A DNA stretch of 53,992 nucleotides from NCBI GenBank assembly GCA_016793245.1, contig JAEUHW010000275.1, forward strand, positions 1-53,992, read 5' to 3'. The position numbers and the translations under genes were made by a program. Each line of letters begins with the position of its first letter. The first letter of the stretch is position 1. Shown here in pieces: positions 7,849 to 18,895 of the stretch. The stretch is from Planctomycetota bacterium. GTDB lineage: Bacteria; Planctomycetota; UBA1135; JADKAF01. The notes beneath the pieces are model-generated. The model was not told the DNA's origin and searched no databases. It saw only the letters and a list, made by a program, of their open reading frames with translations.

Positions 7849-8829
7849 TCAGCTCTCGCCGCCCTCGGTGCTCGCGTCGGGCTCGCCGGCGCCTTCCGCA
7901 CCGCCCGCACCGACTTCTCCCGCACCGACTTCGGCAGCGGGCTGGTTGCGTTGCCCGAAGCGGCCGCCATCGGGACCGCCGCGGCGTCCACCGGGACCAC
8001 CGCGACCGGGACCGCGACGATCCCCACCGCCACCGCCCCCACCGCCGCCACTGCGACGACGATCACCGCCACCTTGGCGACGCGCCATCGGGCGCGGCTC
8101 TTCGGTGACCGGATCTTCCTGGGAGCGGATGAGCTGTTGCTCGGCGGCGCTGGCGTAGCCCTCGGCGACGGCATCGGCCACGCGCTTCAAGAGCATGCCC
8201 ACCGACTTCAACGCGTCGTCGTTCGCCGGGATCAGGATGTCGACCAGGTTCGGATCGCAGTCCGTATCGGCGAGGGCCACCGTCGGGATGCCCATGCGCG
8301 CGGCTTCCTTCACCGCATTCTCCTCGCGCTTCGGATCGATCACGAAGAGCGCCGCCGGCAGGCGGTGCATCGTGCGGATGCCGTCGAGGTTGCGGGTGAT
8401 CTTGCGGCGCTCGCGGCGGAGCTTCGAGAGCATCTTCTTCGAGAGGCTCTCCGCACGCCCGTCCTGCTCGATCGCTTCGAGCTCGAGGAGGCGGCTCATG
8501 CGCTTCCGGATGATCTCGAAGTTCGTGAGCGTCCCGCCGATCCAGCGCTCGCTGACGAAGGGCATGTTGGAGCGCTTGGCTTCGCTCTCGAGGACGTCCT
8601 TCACCTGACGCTTGGTGCCGACGAAGAGGATCTGATCCCCGGTCGCGGCGATGTTGCGGAGGAAGTGCACCGCGCGCAGCAGTCCGCGCACGGTCTGACG
8701 CAGATCGATGATGTGGATCTGGTTCCGCTTGCCGTAGATGTACGGCTTCATCTTCGGGTTCCAGCGGCTGACGCGGCACCCGAAGTGAACACCGTTTTCT
8801 ACGAGCTGATCGAGAGTGATGGCTTCCAA
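7849..8829 (-). CDS. rpsB: 30S ribosomal protein S2 with Gly/Arg-rich tail
   Basis: S2 binds near the 16S rRNA central domain and is needed for S1 association. Residues 1-245 are a normal S2 core: GVHFGCRVSRWNPKMKPYIYG, the FVGTKRQ motif, RWIGGTLTNF, and PAALFVIDPKREENAV with ADTDCDPNLVD. The final 80 residues are an unusual low-complexity tail with a run of nine glycines, RRGPGRGGPGGRRGGPDGG and an acidic end. The start is TTG at 8829 with GAGGA about seven bases upstream. It is the first gene of the rpsB-tsf-pyrH-frr operon and is preceded by a strong promoter and a leader of about 120 bases. Confidence 0.96.
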   Translation of the reverse strand: MEAITLDQLVENGVHFGCRVSRWNPKMKPYIYGKRNQIHIIDLRQTVRGLLRAVHFLRNIAATGDQILFVGTKRQVKDVLESEAKRSNMPFVSERWIGGTLTNFEIIRKRMSRLLELEAIEQDGRAESLSKKMLSKLRRERRKITRNLDGIRTMHRLPAALFVIDPKREENAVKEAARMGIPTVALADTDCDPNLVDILIPANDDALKSVGMLLKRVADAVAEGYASAAEQQLIRSQEDPVTEEPRPMARRQGGGDRRRSGGGGGGGGGDRRGPGRGGPGGRRGGPDGGRFGQRNQPAAEVGAGEVGAGGAEGAGEPDASTEGGES

Positions 8830-8958
8830 GTCGACTTCCTCGGCTCGTTCCTGCGAGCCCTGAGCGCGGAATGGCGTGTGGTGACGACCGCGGAACTCCT
8901 ACGGCGGAGCGCTCCTCGGTCTCGATGACGTTGCCTACGGGGAGAAAAGGGAGCGGAG

Positions 8959-8986
8959 ATTCTAGGGAGGGCTCGTTCGCTGTCAA
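8959..8986 (-). promoter_or_regulatory. sigma-70-type promoter for rpsB operon
   Basis: On the minus strand, TTGACA (8986-8981), a 16-base spacer and TAGAAT (8964-8959). The -35 is a perfect consensus and the -10 matches four of six bases. The -35 box overlaps the stop codon of the VWA gene upstream (TGA at 8985-8983). It implies a leader of about 120 bases before the rpsB start, long enough for autoregulation by S2. Confidence 0.75.
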
Positions 8987-11529
8987 CGCGCCCCGGCGCG
9001 CGAGCGCGTCCAGATCGCTCCCGCCCACTCCATGGCGAGAGCCAGGCCGAGGAGCACGCCGAGGGCGGCGAGCCAATCCGCGGGCGCGGTGTCGGAGGCC
9101 TCCGGCGCAGCGCTAGGCGCCCGTGTCGACGAAGGATCCCCGGCCGCGGCTTCGCGCAGCACATCGAGCAGGCGGCGCTCTCCCTCGAGATGCACGGGCG
9201 GCGCGCTCGCGCGCAAGGTCGACTGCACCCGGGCGGCGCGATCGACGCGCGCGCTGCCGACCCAGGTTCCCGGATCTTCTCCGGCGAGCGCCTGAGCGAA
9301 CCATTCCCCCGCGAGCGCGGCATGAGCGCGCGGCTCGGCGAGCCGTTCCCCCGTGCGCCAGCGCGCGCGCCACGCGGCGACCTCGGGCAGAGGTCGCCGC
9401 AGGAGATCCACGACTCGCGCCGCGAAGAGTGGGAAGCGCGGGTCCGCCACGCCCCCCGGCCAACCCTGCGCGTCGAGCGGCGCGGCCGCGAGGGCGATGC
9501 GGCCCAGCACGTGCACTCCGGTGATCAGCAGAGGCTCTTGCCTCGGCTGGACGATCCAGGCCGGAGCCGCGCCGGAGCCGAGCGCGCAGCGACGGAGCGC
9601 GCGGAGCGGCGGCCACGGCGCCGCATCGAGCTCTCCGGGCAGACCTTCGGCGGCGTGGATCCCGGTCGGCCGCGGGACGAGGGGAGCCTCCGAGACCGCC
9701 GGAGCCTCGGGGGGAACCGTGGGCTCTGCGGTTTCGCGCGGCTCCGGCGGAGGCTTCTTCCCCGCCTTGCGCGGAGTCCAGGCTGAGGCGGCCTGCACAT
9801 CCCGCGCGACGACGGGGATCAGGCGCAGGGCCGATCCTAGGTCGGTGCGCCACACCGCGCGCTTCGTCCCTCCGAGCGCGGCGAACGAGTCCATCGCTTG
9901 CTGCCCGCGCTGCAGAACGGAGGCCGGATGTCTGCGGTCCGCGATCCGAATGGCCGCGAGCGCGTAACCGCGCTCCAGCGCGAGCACGCTCTCCGCGAAG
10001 CGCTTCCAATCGCCGCCTTGCTCGGGCCGATCGTCGAAGATGCCGTCGGAGACCACGACGATGAGCGCGCCCGAAGGAGCTTCGCGCGCGAGCTCGTCCG
10101 CGGCGAGGCGCAGCGCTGGCGTCACGTAGGTCTGTCGACCGCCGGACTCGACGTAAGAACGCAAGCGTGGACGCACCGCCTCCAGCGCCGCGTCCAGTCG
10201 CTCGCCATGGGCGGCGAGCGGCAAGAGCAAGCGCGCCTCGACGTTGAAGCCCGCGATGCCGACGAGCTCGAAGCCCTCGGCGGCCCGCAGTGCCGCGGCG
10301 ATCTGGGCCCAGGCCTCGGGGACGGCCTCTTCGAACGAGCCCGAGAGATCGAGCACGACGAAGAGCGCGAAGCGCCCCGCCGGCGCTTCTTCGCGCTGCG
10401 GCGGCGCGTCGATCGGCTCCTCGGCTCGCGGCTCTTCCTCGCGCGGCCGCTCCGGAGTTTCGGCCGGCGGCGCTTCGGGCCGCAGGCGCGCGGGCAAGCG
10501 CTCCGCCCATCCCGCGTCCTGCGCGGCTTGCCAAGCCTCCGGGTGGGCGAGGAAGAGCCCTCCGCCCTCCTCGACGAAGCTCACGAGCTCGGGAGCGGCG
10601 AGGAACGCGGCGGCGCCCGTGCCCACGAGCACCACCTCGTCCTCGGCTTCGACCGCGCCTTCTTCGCGCACGTCGTAGCCCTGCGCGCGGAGCGCCGCGG
10701 CCAGCGCCTCTAGTCCGCCTCCGACCAGGCGCGCGCGAGGCGCCGCCCGCACTTGGAGCGCGCTGCGCGCGAGCTCGCGCTGCGAGGACAGCTCGATCAC
10801 GCGCACGGCATAGGCGCCGGGTTCGGGCGCGGGCGACTCGAAGATCGCGCGATCGCTCGTCCCGCTGCTGGTCACTCGACCGAGCTCGCGCCACGCCGGG
10901 CTCGCCACGGTACGAACTTGCAAACCATAGTCTCCGTTCGGCACGCCGCCGGCGGTCGCGGCGCGCAGGTCGACGCGCAGGGAGCGCCGCGGTGGAACGA
11001 ACGCGGCGTGCTCCAGCCAGGAGGGGGGCTCCGCCGCGACTGGCGACGCGAGCCCGCCCTCGGTCGACAGCGCCAGCGAAGCGCCGCTCGGCAGACGCCA
11101 TCCGTGCGGCACGCGATCGTCCTCTAGGGCCGCGGGCCGCGCGGGGTCCGCGCGAATCGACACGGGCGCGCCCGCGCCGCGGGCGAGGAGGGACAAGAGC
11201 TCGCGCCACGACTCCGGCGCCACGAGCGGCCCTCCCGCAGAGACCCGCGGATTCCATTCCAGCGGCTCCGGAGGAAACTTCGCAGGCTCGGCGCGCGACA
11301 CGTCGGTGCTCGTTCCGAAGCGCAGCGGCGGTGCCGCGAAGCACAGCAGCGCGCCGAAGGCGAGGATCGGCAACCAGGCGCCCAGCGCGCCGGGCGAGCG
11401 CGCCGCGCGCCGCCGCAGCGCGACGAGGGCCGCGGCCGCGAGCCACGCCAGCATCCACGGCGCGTGCGGCTCGAGAGCGCGCAGCAGCGGCAACTCCTCG
11501 ACGGCGCCGATCAACGCCCCGGCGATCAC
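8983..11529 (-). CDS. membrane protein with glutamine-amidotransferase-like and VWA domains
   Basis: 848 residues. Two membrane spans lie near the N-terminus (about 25-40 and 50-70) and one near the C-terminus (about 818-840). The long middle part is probably extracytoplasmic. Around 275-345 is a region like class I glutamine amidotransferases without a clear catalytic Cys. From about 390 a von Willebrand factor A domain starts with the metal-site motif DLSGS and continues to VVVSDGIFDD. Proteins of this design are common in Planctomycetes and resemble BatA-type aerotolerance proteins, but the role is unknown. The GTG start at 11529 lies 21 bases after the NPCBM gene, so the two probably form an operon. 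Confidence 0.8.
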   Translation of the reverse strand: MIAGALIGAVEELPLLRALEPHAPWMLAWLAAAALVALRRRAARSPGALGAWLPILAFGALLCFAAPPLRFGTSTDVSRAEPAKFPPEPLEWNPRVSAGGPLVAPESWRELLSLLARGAGAPVSIRADPARPAALEDDRVPHGWRLPSGASLALSTEGGLASPVAAEPPSWLEHAAFVPPRRSLRVDLRAATAGGVPNGDYGLQVRTVASPAWRELGRVTSSGTSDRAIFESPAPEPGAYAVRVIELSSQRELARSALQVRAAPRARLVGGGLEALAAALRAQGYDVREEGAVEAEDEVVLVGTGAAAFLAAPELVSFVEEGGGLFLAHPEAWQAAQDAGWAERLPARLRPEAPPAETPERPREEEPRAEEPIDAPPQREEAPAGRFALFVVLDLSGSFEEAVPEAWAQIAAALRAAEGFELVGIAGFNVEARLLLPLAAHGERLDAALEAVRPRLRSYVESGGRQTYVTPALRLAADELAREAPSGALIVVVSDGIFDDRPEQGGDWKRFAESVLALERGYALAAIRIADRRHPASVLQRGQQAMDSFAALGGTKRAVWRTDLGSALRLIPVVARDVQAASAWTPRKAGKKPPPEPRETAEPTVPPEAPAVSEAPLVPRPTGIHAAEGLPGELDAAPWPPLRALRRCALGSGAAPAWIVQPRQEPLLITGVHVLGRIALAAAPLDAQGWPGGVADPRFPLFAARVVDLLRRPLPEVAAWRARWRTGERLAEPRAHAALAGEWFAQALAGEDPGTWVGSARVDRAARVQSTLRASAPPVHLEGERRLLDVLREAAAGDPSSTRAPSAAPEASDTAPADWLAALGVLLGLALAMEWAGAIWTRSRAGAR

Positions 11530-11550
11530 CGATGCCCTGCGTTCATGAGC

Positions 11551-12825
11551 TCAGCGCAGCAGCAGCGGTTCGATCCAGACCGGCAGATCGCCGGCCGGCA
11601 GGCCATCCGCGAAGTCGGTCCGCAACACCAGCGTTCGCGCGCCGCGGAGATCGATCGGCGGCACGACGAGCGCCGCCTGACCCGCGCGAACGATCGGACT
11701 CGCCCACGCCTCCTTCCCATCGACCTCGATGCGGAAGCGCACCGTGCCGTACCAGCTCTCGTCGCGGTGGCGCTCGGGCTCGCAGGCGTCATCGATGCCG
11801 ACGCGCGTGCGGAACGATCGATACGAGCCGCCGAGGTCGTAGTGGAGATCGCAGATCGGCCGCAGCGCCAGACCTCGCGCGTGCACCTTGCCGCCAATGC
11901 GCAGAGGCGCGCCGAAGAGCCCGCGGTCGACGACGAAGAACGGAGCCGGCCCGTCCTCGAAGAATGGCGTGAGCTCGCTCTTCGCCGGCGCGAGCTCGCC
12001 GAGTCGCACGAAGCGCGGCCCGTGCAGCTCGACGCTCCAGATCTCGCTCGGCGCGAGCTCCAGGCGCGCGCCCTCGCCGAAGCCCAGCGCGACGACGCCG
12101 GGCGCCGCATCGAGGAGCGTTCCTCGCGCGGAGCAGCCGTCGCGCAGGCGCACCGTGGCGCTCTGCTCGCCGAGGGTCCAGGTGCTCTCGGCGCTCCCGA
12201 AGAGCAACGCCGCAGTCTCCTTCCACGCGATCTTGCGTTCGCGACCGGCGCCATCCTCGATCGTCACCCCGACCTCGTCGTAGCCCGTGACGATGCCATC
12301 CACGACGTCGAGCGCGTCCCCGACGAGGCGATAGACGCGATCGCTCTCGCCGCCGGCCGCCGCGATCGCGCCCTTGCCCCGGGTTCTGGCGAGCACCTCG
12401 ACGCGGCGGTAGCTCCCATACGGGAGCGCCAGCTCCGCATGCGCGCCCAGCGCGAGGAGGAGCTCTTCGCCGCGTCCGCCGCGCAGATGCCCCTTCCAGC
12501 GCGCCCCGTTGGCGAACTCGATCTCGGCGAGCTCGCTCGCCGGCTCGATGCTCGCGCGATCGAAGACCAGGGCGATCAACTCGTCGAGCGGAACCTGCCG
12601 ACGGTCTTCGCCGATCGCGAAGCGCAGTCCTCGTTCTCCGAGATCCTCGAAGCGCCCCATGGCGCGCGAGCCATCGAGCAACTCGAGCTCGACTTCTTGC
12701 TGCGCTCGCGCTGGTGCGCTCCCCGAGATCCCGATCGACAGGGCGAGCGCGAGGCGCCACCCGAGGCTCCGGCCCCATCTGGCCCTGCGCGCGACCTCCG
12801 TTTCCCTGCCGCTGGTGCTCCGCAT
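11551..12825 (-). CDS. secreted NPCBM/NEW2-domain protein
   Basis: 424 residues. An N-terminal signal peptide (basic start, hydrophobic [13 protein letters not shown], cleavage after APARA) indicates export. The C-terminal 140 residues ([20 protein letters not shown], then [25 protein letters not shown]) match the NPCBM/NEW2 carbohydrate-binding module. The middle has repeated beta-rich segments about gene-dosage-sized 'DG..ARG/MGRF' strands but no catalytic domain was recognised. ATG at 12825 is chosen because AGGA lies five bases upstream and the signal peptide starts soon after; a TTG at 12861 is possible. The substrate, presumably a glycan, is unknown. Confidence 0.75.
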   Translation of the reverse strand: MRSTSGRETEVARRARWGRSLGWRLALALSIGISGSAPARAQQEVELELLDGSRAMGRFEDLGERGLRFAIGEDRRQVPLDELIALVFDRASIEPASELAEIEFANGARWKGHLRGGRGEELLLALGAHAELALPYGSYRRVEVLARTRGKGAIAAAGGESDRVYRLVGDALDVVDGIVTGYDEVGVTIEDGAGRERKIAWKETAALLFGSAESTWTLGEQSATVRLRDGCSARGTLLDAAPGVVALGFGEGARLELAPSEIWSVELHGPRFVRLGELAPAKSELTPFFEDGPAPFFVVDRGLFGAPLRIGGKVHARGLALRPICDLHYDLGGSYRSFRTRVGIDDACEPERHRDESWYGTVRFRIEVDGKEAWASPIVRAGQAALVVPPIDLRGARTLVLRTDFADGLPAGDLPVWIEPLLLR

Positions 12826-13139
12826 CCGTCCTACTTCCCCGCGCCACGGCGCGGCCGTCAAAGTGGCAGCAGGCCCGCGCCGCCCTCGGCGAGACCTGCC
12901 GCTTTGGCAGCATCATTCCCGACGCGGCGCTCGAGGGAAAGCCAGGAGCCTGAAGGCCGGGGGCGCGCGCCGGGGCCCGCCCTGCCCCATGACCGACCTC
13001 CGGTCCCTCTGGTACGGCATTTGATAGCGCGGTGCGAAAGCACATCGCACGGGCGCGCTCGTCGAGCTGCGCCTCGCGAGGTCGCCGGATCCGCCGTCTG
13101 CGGGCCGGTTCCTGCATACCGGGAGGCACGTCCACCACC
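12826..13139. other. intergenic region upstream of groEL1 with inverted repeat
   Basis: A 314-base divergent region. It should hold promoters for groEL1 (plus) and the NPCBM gene (minus). No CIRCE element (TTAGCACTC-N9-GAGTGCTAA) is present. The clearest symmetric site is GTGCG-AAAGCACAT-CGCAC at 13032-13050. Its arms are separated by nine bases, with a partly matching G/C extension. A heat-shock operator is a guess. No confident -35/-10 pair was found. Confidence 0.3.
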
Positions 13140-14768
13140 ATGGCCAAGCAACTGGTCTTCCACGAAGAGGCGCGCGAAGCGCTGTTCCAAGGCGTCTCGA
13201 AGCTCTCGAAGGCGGTGATCTCGACGCTCGGGCCCCGCGGCCGCAACGCCGTGCTCGACAAGGGCTGGGGCGGCCCCACGATCACCAAGGACGGTGTCAC
13301 CGTCGCCGAGGAGATCGCGCTCGAGAACAAGTACGAGAACCAGGGCGCGCAGCTCGTGAAGGAAGCCGCGTCGAAGACCGGCGACATCGCGGGCGACGGC
13401 ACCACCACCGCCACCCTGCTCGCCTACCAGATCGTCCGCGAGGGCCTGCGCTACCTGACGGCGGGCGCGAGCTCGGCCTCCATCTCGCGCGGCATCAAGA
13501 AGGCCGTCCAGCACGTGACGGACGAGCTCCAGGCCAACGCGAAGAAGATCAAGGGCAACCCCCAGCAGATCCTGCAGGTCGCGACTATCGCGTCGAACAA
13601 CGACGCCGAGGTCGGCAACCTCATCGCCGACGCGATGAAGCGCGTGGGTGAGGACGGCGTCATCACCGTCGAGAACGGCAAGGCGCTGCACACCGAGGTG
13701 AACGTCGTCGAGGGGATGCAGTTCGACCGCGGCTACCTCTCGCCCCACTTCGTCACCGACGCGGACTCCATGGAGTGCGTGATGGAGCACCCGGCGATCC
13801 TGATCCACGAGGACAAGATCAGCACGATCACGAAGCTCCTGCCGCTGCTCGAAGCCTCGAAGAAGGCCAATCGCCCGCTGCTCATCATCGCCGAGGACAT
13901 CGAAGGCGAAGCGCTCGCGACCCTGGTCGTGAACAAGATGCGCGGCATCCTGAACGTCTCGGCGGTGAAGGCGCCTGGCTACGGCGATCGCCGCAAGGCC
14001 ATGCTGCAAGACCTGGCGATCCTCACGGGCGGCACGGCGGTCTTCAAGGACAGCCCGATCGACCTGCAGAACGTGAAGCTCGCGCAGCTCGGCAGCGCGA
14101 AGAAGATCCGCATCGACAACGACAAGACGACCGTGATCGAAGGCCTCGGCAACGCGACGGACATCGAAGCGCGCTGCAACCAGATCCGGAAGGAGATCTC
14201 CGTCACGACCTCCGACTACGATCGCGAGAAGCTCCAGGAGCGCCTCGCGAAGCTCGCCGGCGGCATCGCGCAGATCAACGTCGGCGCCGCGACCGAGACG
14301 GAAGTGAAGGAGCGCAAGGCCCGCATCGAGGATGCGCTCGCCGCCACTCGCGCGGCGACCGAGGAAGGCGTGCTCCCCGGCGGCGGGGTCGCGCTGCTGC
14401 GCGCGGCGCAGAATCTCGACCAGGTCGTCTGCGCCAACGAAGACGAGAAGATCGGCGTCGAGATCCTGAAGCGCGCGCTCCAGGCGCCGATCCGCACGAT
14501 CGCCGATAACTGCGGCGTCGACGGCGGCATCGTCGCTCGCACGGTGCTGAAGAACGCGAAGTACTCGTACGGCTACAACGCGCTGACGGCCGCGTACGGG
14601 GACATGTTCGAGTTCGGCATCCTCGATCCCACGAAGGTCACCCGCTCGGCTCTCCAGAACGCGAGCAGCGTGGCCGCCCTGCTGCTGACCACGAGCGCGG
14701 TCATCACCGAGAAGCCCAAGAAGGAGAAGAAGGACGAAGCGCCCGACATGGACGAGATGGATTACTGA
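13140..14768 (+). CDS. groEL: chaperonin GroEL (Hsp60), copy 1
   Basis: ATP-dependent 60-kDa chaperonin, 542 residues. The ATP site is intact: [35 protein letters not shown] and the late GGGVAL region with the catalytic Asp in [11 protein letters not shown]. The apical domain has [24 protein letters not shown]. The C-terminus ends in a charged [19 protein letters not shown] instead of the GGM repeats that fill the cavity in the standard GroEL. ATG at 13140 is fixed by homology (MAKQLVF); GGGAGG lies about 14 bases upstream. No groES is in the window. A second groEL follows 97 bases later. Confidence 0.97.
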   Translation: MAKQLVFHEEAREALFQGVSKLSKAVISTLGPRGRNAVLDKGWGGPTITKDGVTVAEEIALENKYENQGAQLVKEAASKTGDIAGDGTTTATLLAYQIVREGLRYLTAGASSASISRGIKKAVQHVTDELQANAKKIKGNPQQILQVATIASNNDAEVGNLIADAMKRVGEDGVITVENGKALHTEVNVVEGMQFDRGYLSPHFVTDADSMECVMEHPAILIHEDKISTITKLLPLLEASKKANRPLLIIAEDIEGEALATLVVNKMRGILNVSAVKAPGYGDRRKAMLQDLAILTGGTAVFKDSPIDLQNVKLAQLGSAKKIRIDNDKTTVIEGLGNATDIEARCNQIRKEISVTTSDYDREKLQERLAKLAGGIAQINVGAATETEVKERKARIEDALAATRAATEEGVLPGGGVALLRAAQNLDQVVCANEDEKIGVEILKRALQAPIRTIADNCGVDGGIVARTVLKNAKYSYGYNALTAAYGDMFEFGILDPTKVTRSALQNASSVAALLLTTSAVITEKPKKEKKDEAPDMDEMDY

Positions 14769-14865
14769 TCCGACTCGATCCGCTGCTCCGCGCTGACCTG
14801 GTGCGCGCTCCGGCGCGCGCCCTCCCTCTCCTCACCCACCCGCACAACGAGAACACGTTACGAAC

Positions 14866-16470
<1,605 letters not shown>

Positions 16471-16521
16471 GCTCGATCCACTCGCCGCCGTGCCTCGGCG
16501 CGGCGGCGGGGAAGCTCCGAA

Positions 16522-16567
16522 GGACCTCCGGTCCGGCGGCATCGCGGAGACGCCGCCCCGGAGGTCC
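16522..16567 (+). terminator. long stem-loop between groEL2 and dnaJ
   Basis: GGACCTCCGG (16522-16531) pairs perfectly with CCGGAGGTCC (16558-16567), and inside it GGCGGC (16534-16539) pairs with GCCGCC (16552-16557). There are 16 base pairs in all. No U-run follows, so it may be a factor-dependent or leaky terminator, or an RNA processing site. Confidence 0.55.
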
Positions 16568-16573
16568 GACGCT

Positions 16574-16589
16574 GAACGGCGCGCCGTTC
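16574..16589. promoter_or_regulatory. 16-bp perfect palindrome upstream of dnaJ
   Basis: GAACGGCGCGCCGTTC is a perfect palindrome seven bases after the long stem-loop and 60 bases before the dnaJ start. The position fits an operator for dnaJ-grpE. It is unlike known heat-shock operators, so the function is inferred from symmetry alone. Confidence 0.35.
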
Positions 16590-16649
16590 GAGCTCGCGGC
16601 GTCGAACACGTCGCGCGAGAGCGAAGCGCGCGGGAGAATGCAGCACCGC

Positions 16650-17765
16650 ATGGCCAAGCGCGATTACTACGAAGTGCTCGGAGTGGCTCGCGACGCGGAA
16701 GAAGCCGCGATCAAGAAGGCCTACCGCAAGCTCGCGCTGGAGCTGCACCCCGATCGCAATCCCGGCGACACCGCGGCGGAGGCGCGCTTCAAGGAGGCCG
16801 CGGAGGCCTACGCGATCCTCTCGGATCCCGAGAAGCGCGCGCGCTACGACCGCTTCGGGCACCAAGCCACGGAGGCGGGTCCGGGCGGCGCTGGCTTCGG
16901 CTCCGTCGATGACATCTTCTCGGCCTTCGGCGATCTCTTCGGCGACCTCTTCGGTGGCCGTCGCGGCGGCGGCGGCGCCAACGGCCCGCGCCGCGGGGAG
17001 AACCTCGAAGCGCAAGCCAAGATCACGCTCGAGCAAGTGCTGAGCGGCGCGAAGATCGAGGTCGCGGTCGAGCGCTACGAGAGCTGCGAGAACTGCCGCG
17101 GCTCGGGCGCCGCGAAGGGCTCGCAGCGCACGACCTGCGCCACCTGCCGCGGCCAAGGGCACGTCGTCGTGAGCCAAGGCTTCTTCGCGATGCGCCAGGC
17201 CTGCCCGACCTGCCGCGGCGAAGGCAGTCGCGTCGAGAAGCCCTGCCTCGACTGCAGTGGCCGCGGACGCAGCCCTGTCGAGCGCACGCTCGAGGTCACG
17301 GTTCCGGCGGGCGTTCCGGAAGAAGCAGTGCTGCGCCTGCGCGAAGAAGGCCATCACGGCGTGAATGGCGGCCCCGCGGGCGATCTCGTCCTGCATCTCG
17401 TCGAAGAGCCGCACGAGCACTTCCGCCGGCAGGAATCGGACTTGGTCCTCGAAGTGCCGATCTCGTATCCGAAAGCCGTTCTCGGCGGCCCGCTGGAAGT
17501 GCCCACGCTGGACGGCAAGACGACCGAAGTGAAGATCCCGCGCGGCACGAGCGGCGGGAAGGTGTTCCGCATGCGGAGTCTCGGGCTGCCGCGTTACGGC
17601 GAGAGTGGACGCGGCGATCTGCTCGTCTGCGTCTCGATCGAAATCCCCACGAAGACCAGTCCGCAAGAGGATGAGCTGCTGCGCCAGCTCGCCGCTCTGC
17701 GTCATCAGGAAGTGGAGCGCAAGGCGAAGGGCCTCTTCGCCAAGGTGAAGGAGATCTTCGAGTGA
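16650..17765 (+). CDS. dnaJ: molecular chaperone DnaJ (Hsp40)
   Basis: Co-chaperone that delivers substrates to DnaK and stimulates its ATPase. It is 371 residues with full domain order: J domain with HPD near residue 33, Gly/Phe-rich linker (about 80-115), four zinc-binding CxxCxGxG motifs ([32 protein letters not shown]; about 150-210) and two C-terminal substrate-binding domains. ATG at 16650 gives [11 protein letters not shown]; an ATG four codons earlier is possible. The stop overlaps the grpE start (GTGA). DnaK itself is not in the window. Confidence 0.97.
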   Translation: MAKRDYYEVLGVARDAEEAAIKKAYRKLALELHPDRNPGDTAAEARFKEAAEAYAILSDPEKRARYDRFGHQATEAGPGGAGFGSVDDIFSAFGDLFGDLFGGRRGGGGANGPRRGENLEAQAKITLEQVLSGAKIEVAVERYESCENCRGSGAAKGSQRTTCATCRGQGHVVVSQGFFAMRQACPTCRGEGSRVEKPCLDCSGRGRSPVERTLEVTVPAGVPEEAVLRLREEGHHGVNGGPAGDLVLHLVEEPHEHFRRQESDLVLEVPISYPKAVLGGPLEVPTLDGKTTEVKIPRGTSGGKVFRMRSLGLPRYGESGRGDLLVCVSIEIPTKTSPQEDELLRQLAALRHQEVERKAKGLFAKVKEIFE

Positions 17766-18376
17766 GCGAGCGAGATGCTGCATCGGGTGCGGCACCCGAG
17801 TCGATGGCGGAGCCTTTCCCGCCCGACGAAGCCGCGCAGGACCTCTCCCTTCTGGAGGCGCGCCTCCAGGAGCTCGAGGCCGAACGCGACCTGCTGCGGA
17901 AGGAGCGCGAGGACGCGCGCCGCGAACGGGACGAGATGCAGGAGCGCGCGACGCGCCTCACCGCGGAGTTCCAGAATTTTCGCCGTCGCAGCGAGACCCA
18001 AGTCGAGGACCAGGTGCGCCTCCGCCTCGAAGGCTTGATCTCGAAGCTGGTCCACGTGCTCGACGCGATGGACGCGGCGTTCGGCGCGACCGCTGCTTCA
18101 CTCGGCCACGACAAGGCGGCGCTCGCCGTGCTCGAGGGCTTCGAGCAGATTCGCTCGCTCCTCGGCAACGTGCTAGCCTCAGTCGGCCTGCAGAAGATCG
18201 AGGTCGTCGGCAAGCCGTACGACCCGCGCCAACACGAGGCACTGCTCACGATCGAGTCGGCGGAGCATCCCTCCGAGACCGTGATCGCGGAGTTGCGACC
18301 CGGCTACCTGCTGCGCGACCGCGTTCTGCGCGCGGCGCAGGTCTCGGTGTCCAAGGCTCCGGTGCAGCCGAGCTGA
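17762..18376 (+). CDS. grpE: nucleotide exchange factor GrpE
   Basis: Exchange factor for DnaK, 204 residues. Residues 25-75 form a long coiled coil ([20 protein letters not shown] and following). The conserved [10 protein letters not shown] appears as the coil ends, and the C-terminal beta domain has [14 protein letters not shown] and [22 protein letters not shown]. The GTG start overlaps the dnaJ stop by four bases, so translation is probably coupled. The DnaJ-GrpE order is reversed compared with many bacteria, where grpE precedes dnaK. Confidence 0.95.
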   Translation: MSERDAASGAAPESMAEPFPPDEAAQDLSLLEARLQELEAERDLLRKEREDARRERDEMQERATRLTAEFQNFRRRSETQVEDQVRLRLEGLISKLVHVLDAMDAAFGATAASLGHDKAALAVLEGFEQIRSLLGNVLASVGLQKIEVVGKPYDPRQHEALLTIESAEHPSETVIAELRPGYLLRDRVLRAAQVSVSKAPVQPS

Positions 18377-18522
18377 ACTCCTCGGGCATCGCTGCACCAG
18401 GATCCTCGGCAGCGCTCCATCGCCTCGCGGCTTCGACCGAAACAACGCCGGGTAAGCTCCGAGCCCCCTACCCTCCGGCCCCACCATCCGTTCCTTCCGA
18501 GCGGCCCTCTTCCAGAGCTGCC

Positions 18523-18819
18523 ATGCCGACCTACCAATACGCCTGCGCCTCGTGCGGCCATCGCTTCGAGGAGTTCCAGAGGATCACCGCCGATGCCCTC
18601 ACCGAGTGCCCCAAGTGCCGAACGGCGGCGCTGAAGCGCTTGATCGGAGCCGGTGGCGGCGTGATCTTCAAGGGCAGCGGCTTCTACGTGAACGACTACG
18701 CCCGCGCGGGCAAGAGCGGCGGAGAGAAGAGCGATTCCAGCTCCACCTCTCCCTCCGCCGAGAAGTCCTGTGGGTCCTGCGGGACCACTGGCCCCAACGT
18801 CTGCGATCCCGCGAGCTGA
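18523..18819 (+). CDS. FmdB-family zinc ribbon protein
   Basis: 98 residues. The N-terminal 45 residues, MPTYQYACASCGHRFEEF and ECPKCRTAALKRL, are the FmdB/CxxC_CxxC_SSSS putative regulatory domain with a CxxC...CxxC zinc site, followed by the usual GGGVIFKGSGFYVNDY segment. The tail is Ser/Gly-rich and ends in CGSCGTTGPNVCDPAS, adding another cysteine cluster. The family is widespread, often beside chaperone or amidase genes, and its biochemical role is poorly defined. It lies 146 bases after grpE on the same strand. Confidence 0.88.
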   Translation: MPTYQYACASCGHRFEEFQRITADALTECPKCRTAALKRLIGAGGGVIFKGSGFYVNDYARAGKSGGEKSDSSSTSPSAEKSCGSCGTTGPNVCDPAS

Positions 18820-18895
18820 TCGATACCGGAGGCTCGCAGGCCAATCGTCCCCTGGCAGCGCGGCGCGCTTTCTTGGAACCCAAACGACCCACCCC

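Noticed and set aside
8755..8785. Another CAGCGGCTGACGC hairpin copy
   Set aside because: It lies inside the conserved S2 coding region (RVSRW) and lacks the complementary arm.
13010..13025. Sigma-54 promoter for groEL1
   Set aside because: The -24 element is close, but the -12 GC is replaced by GA, which normally abolishes function.
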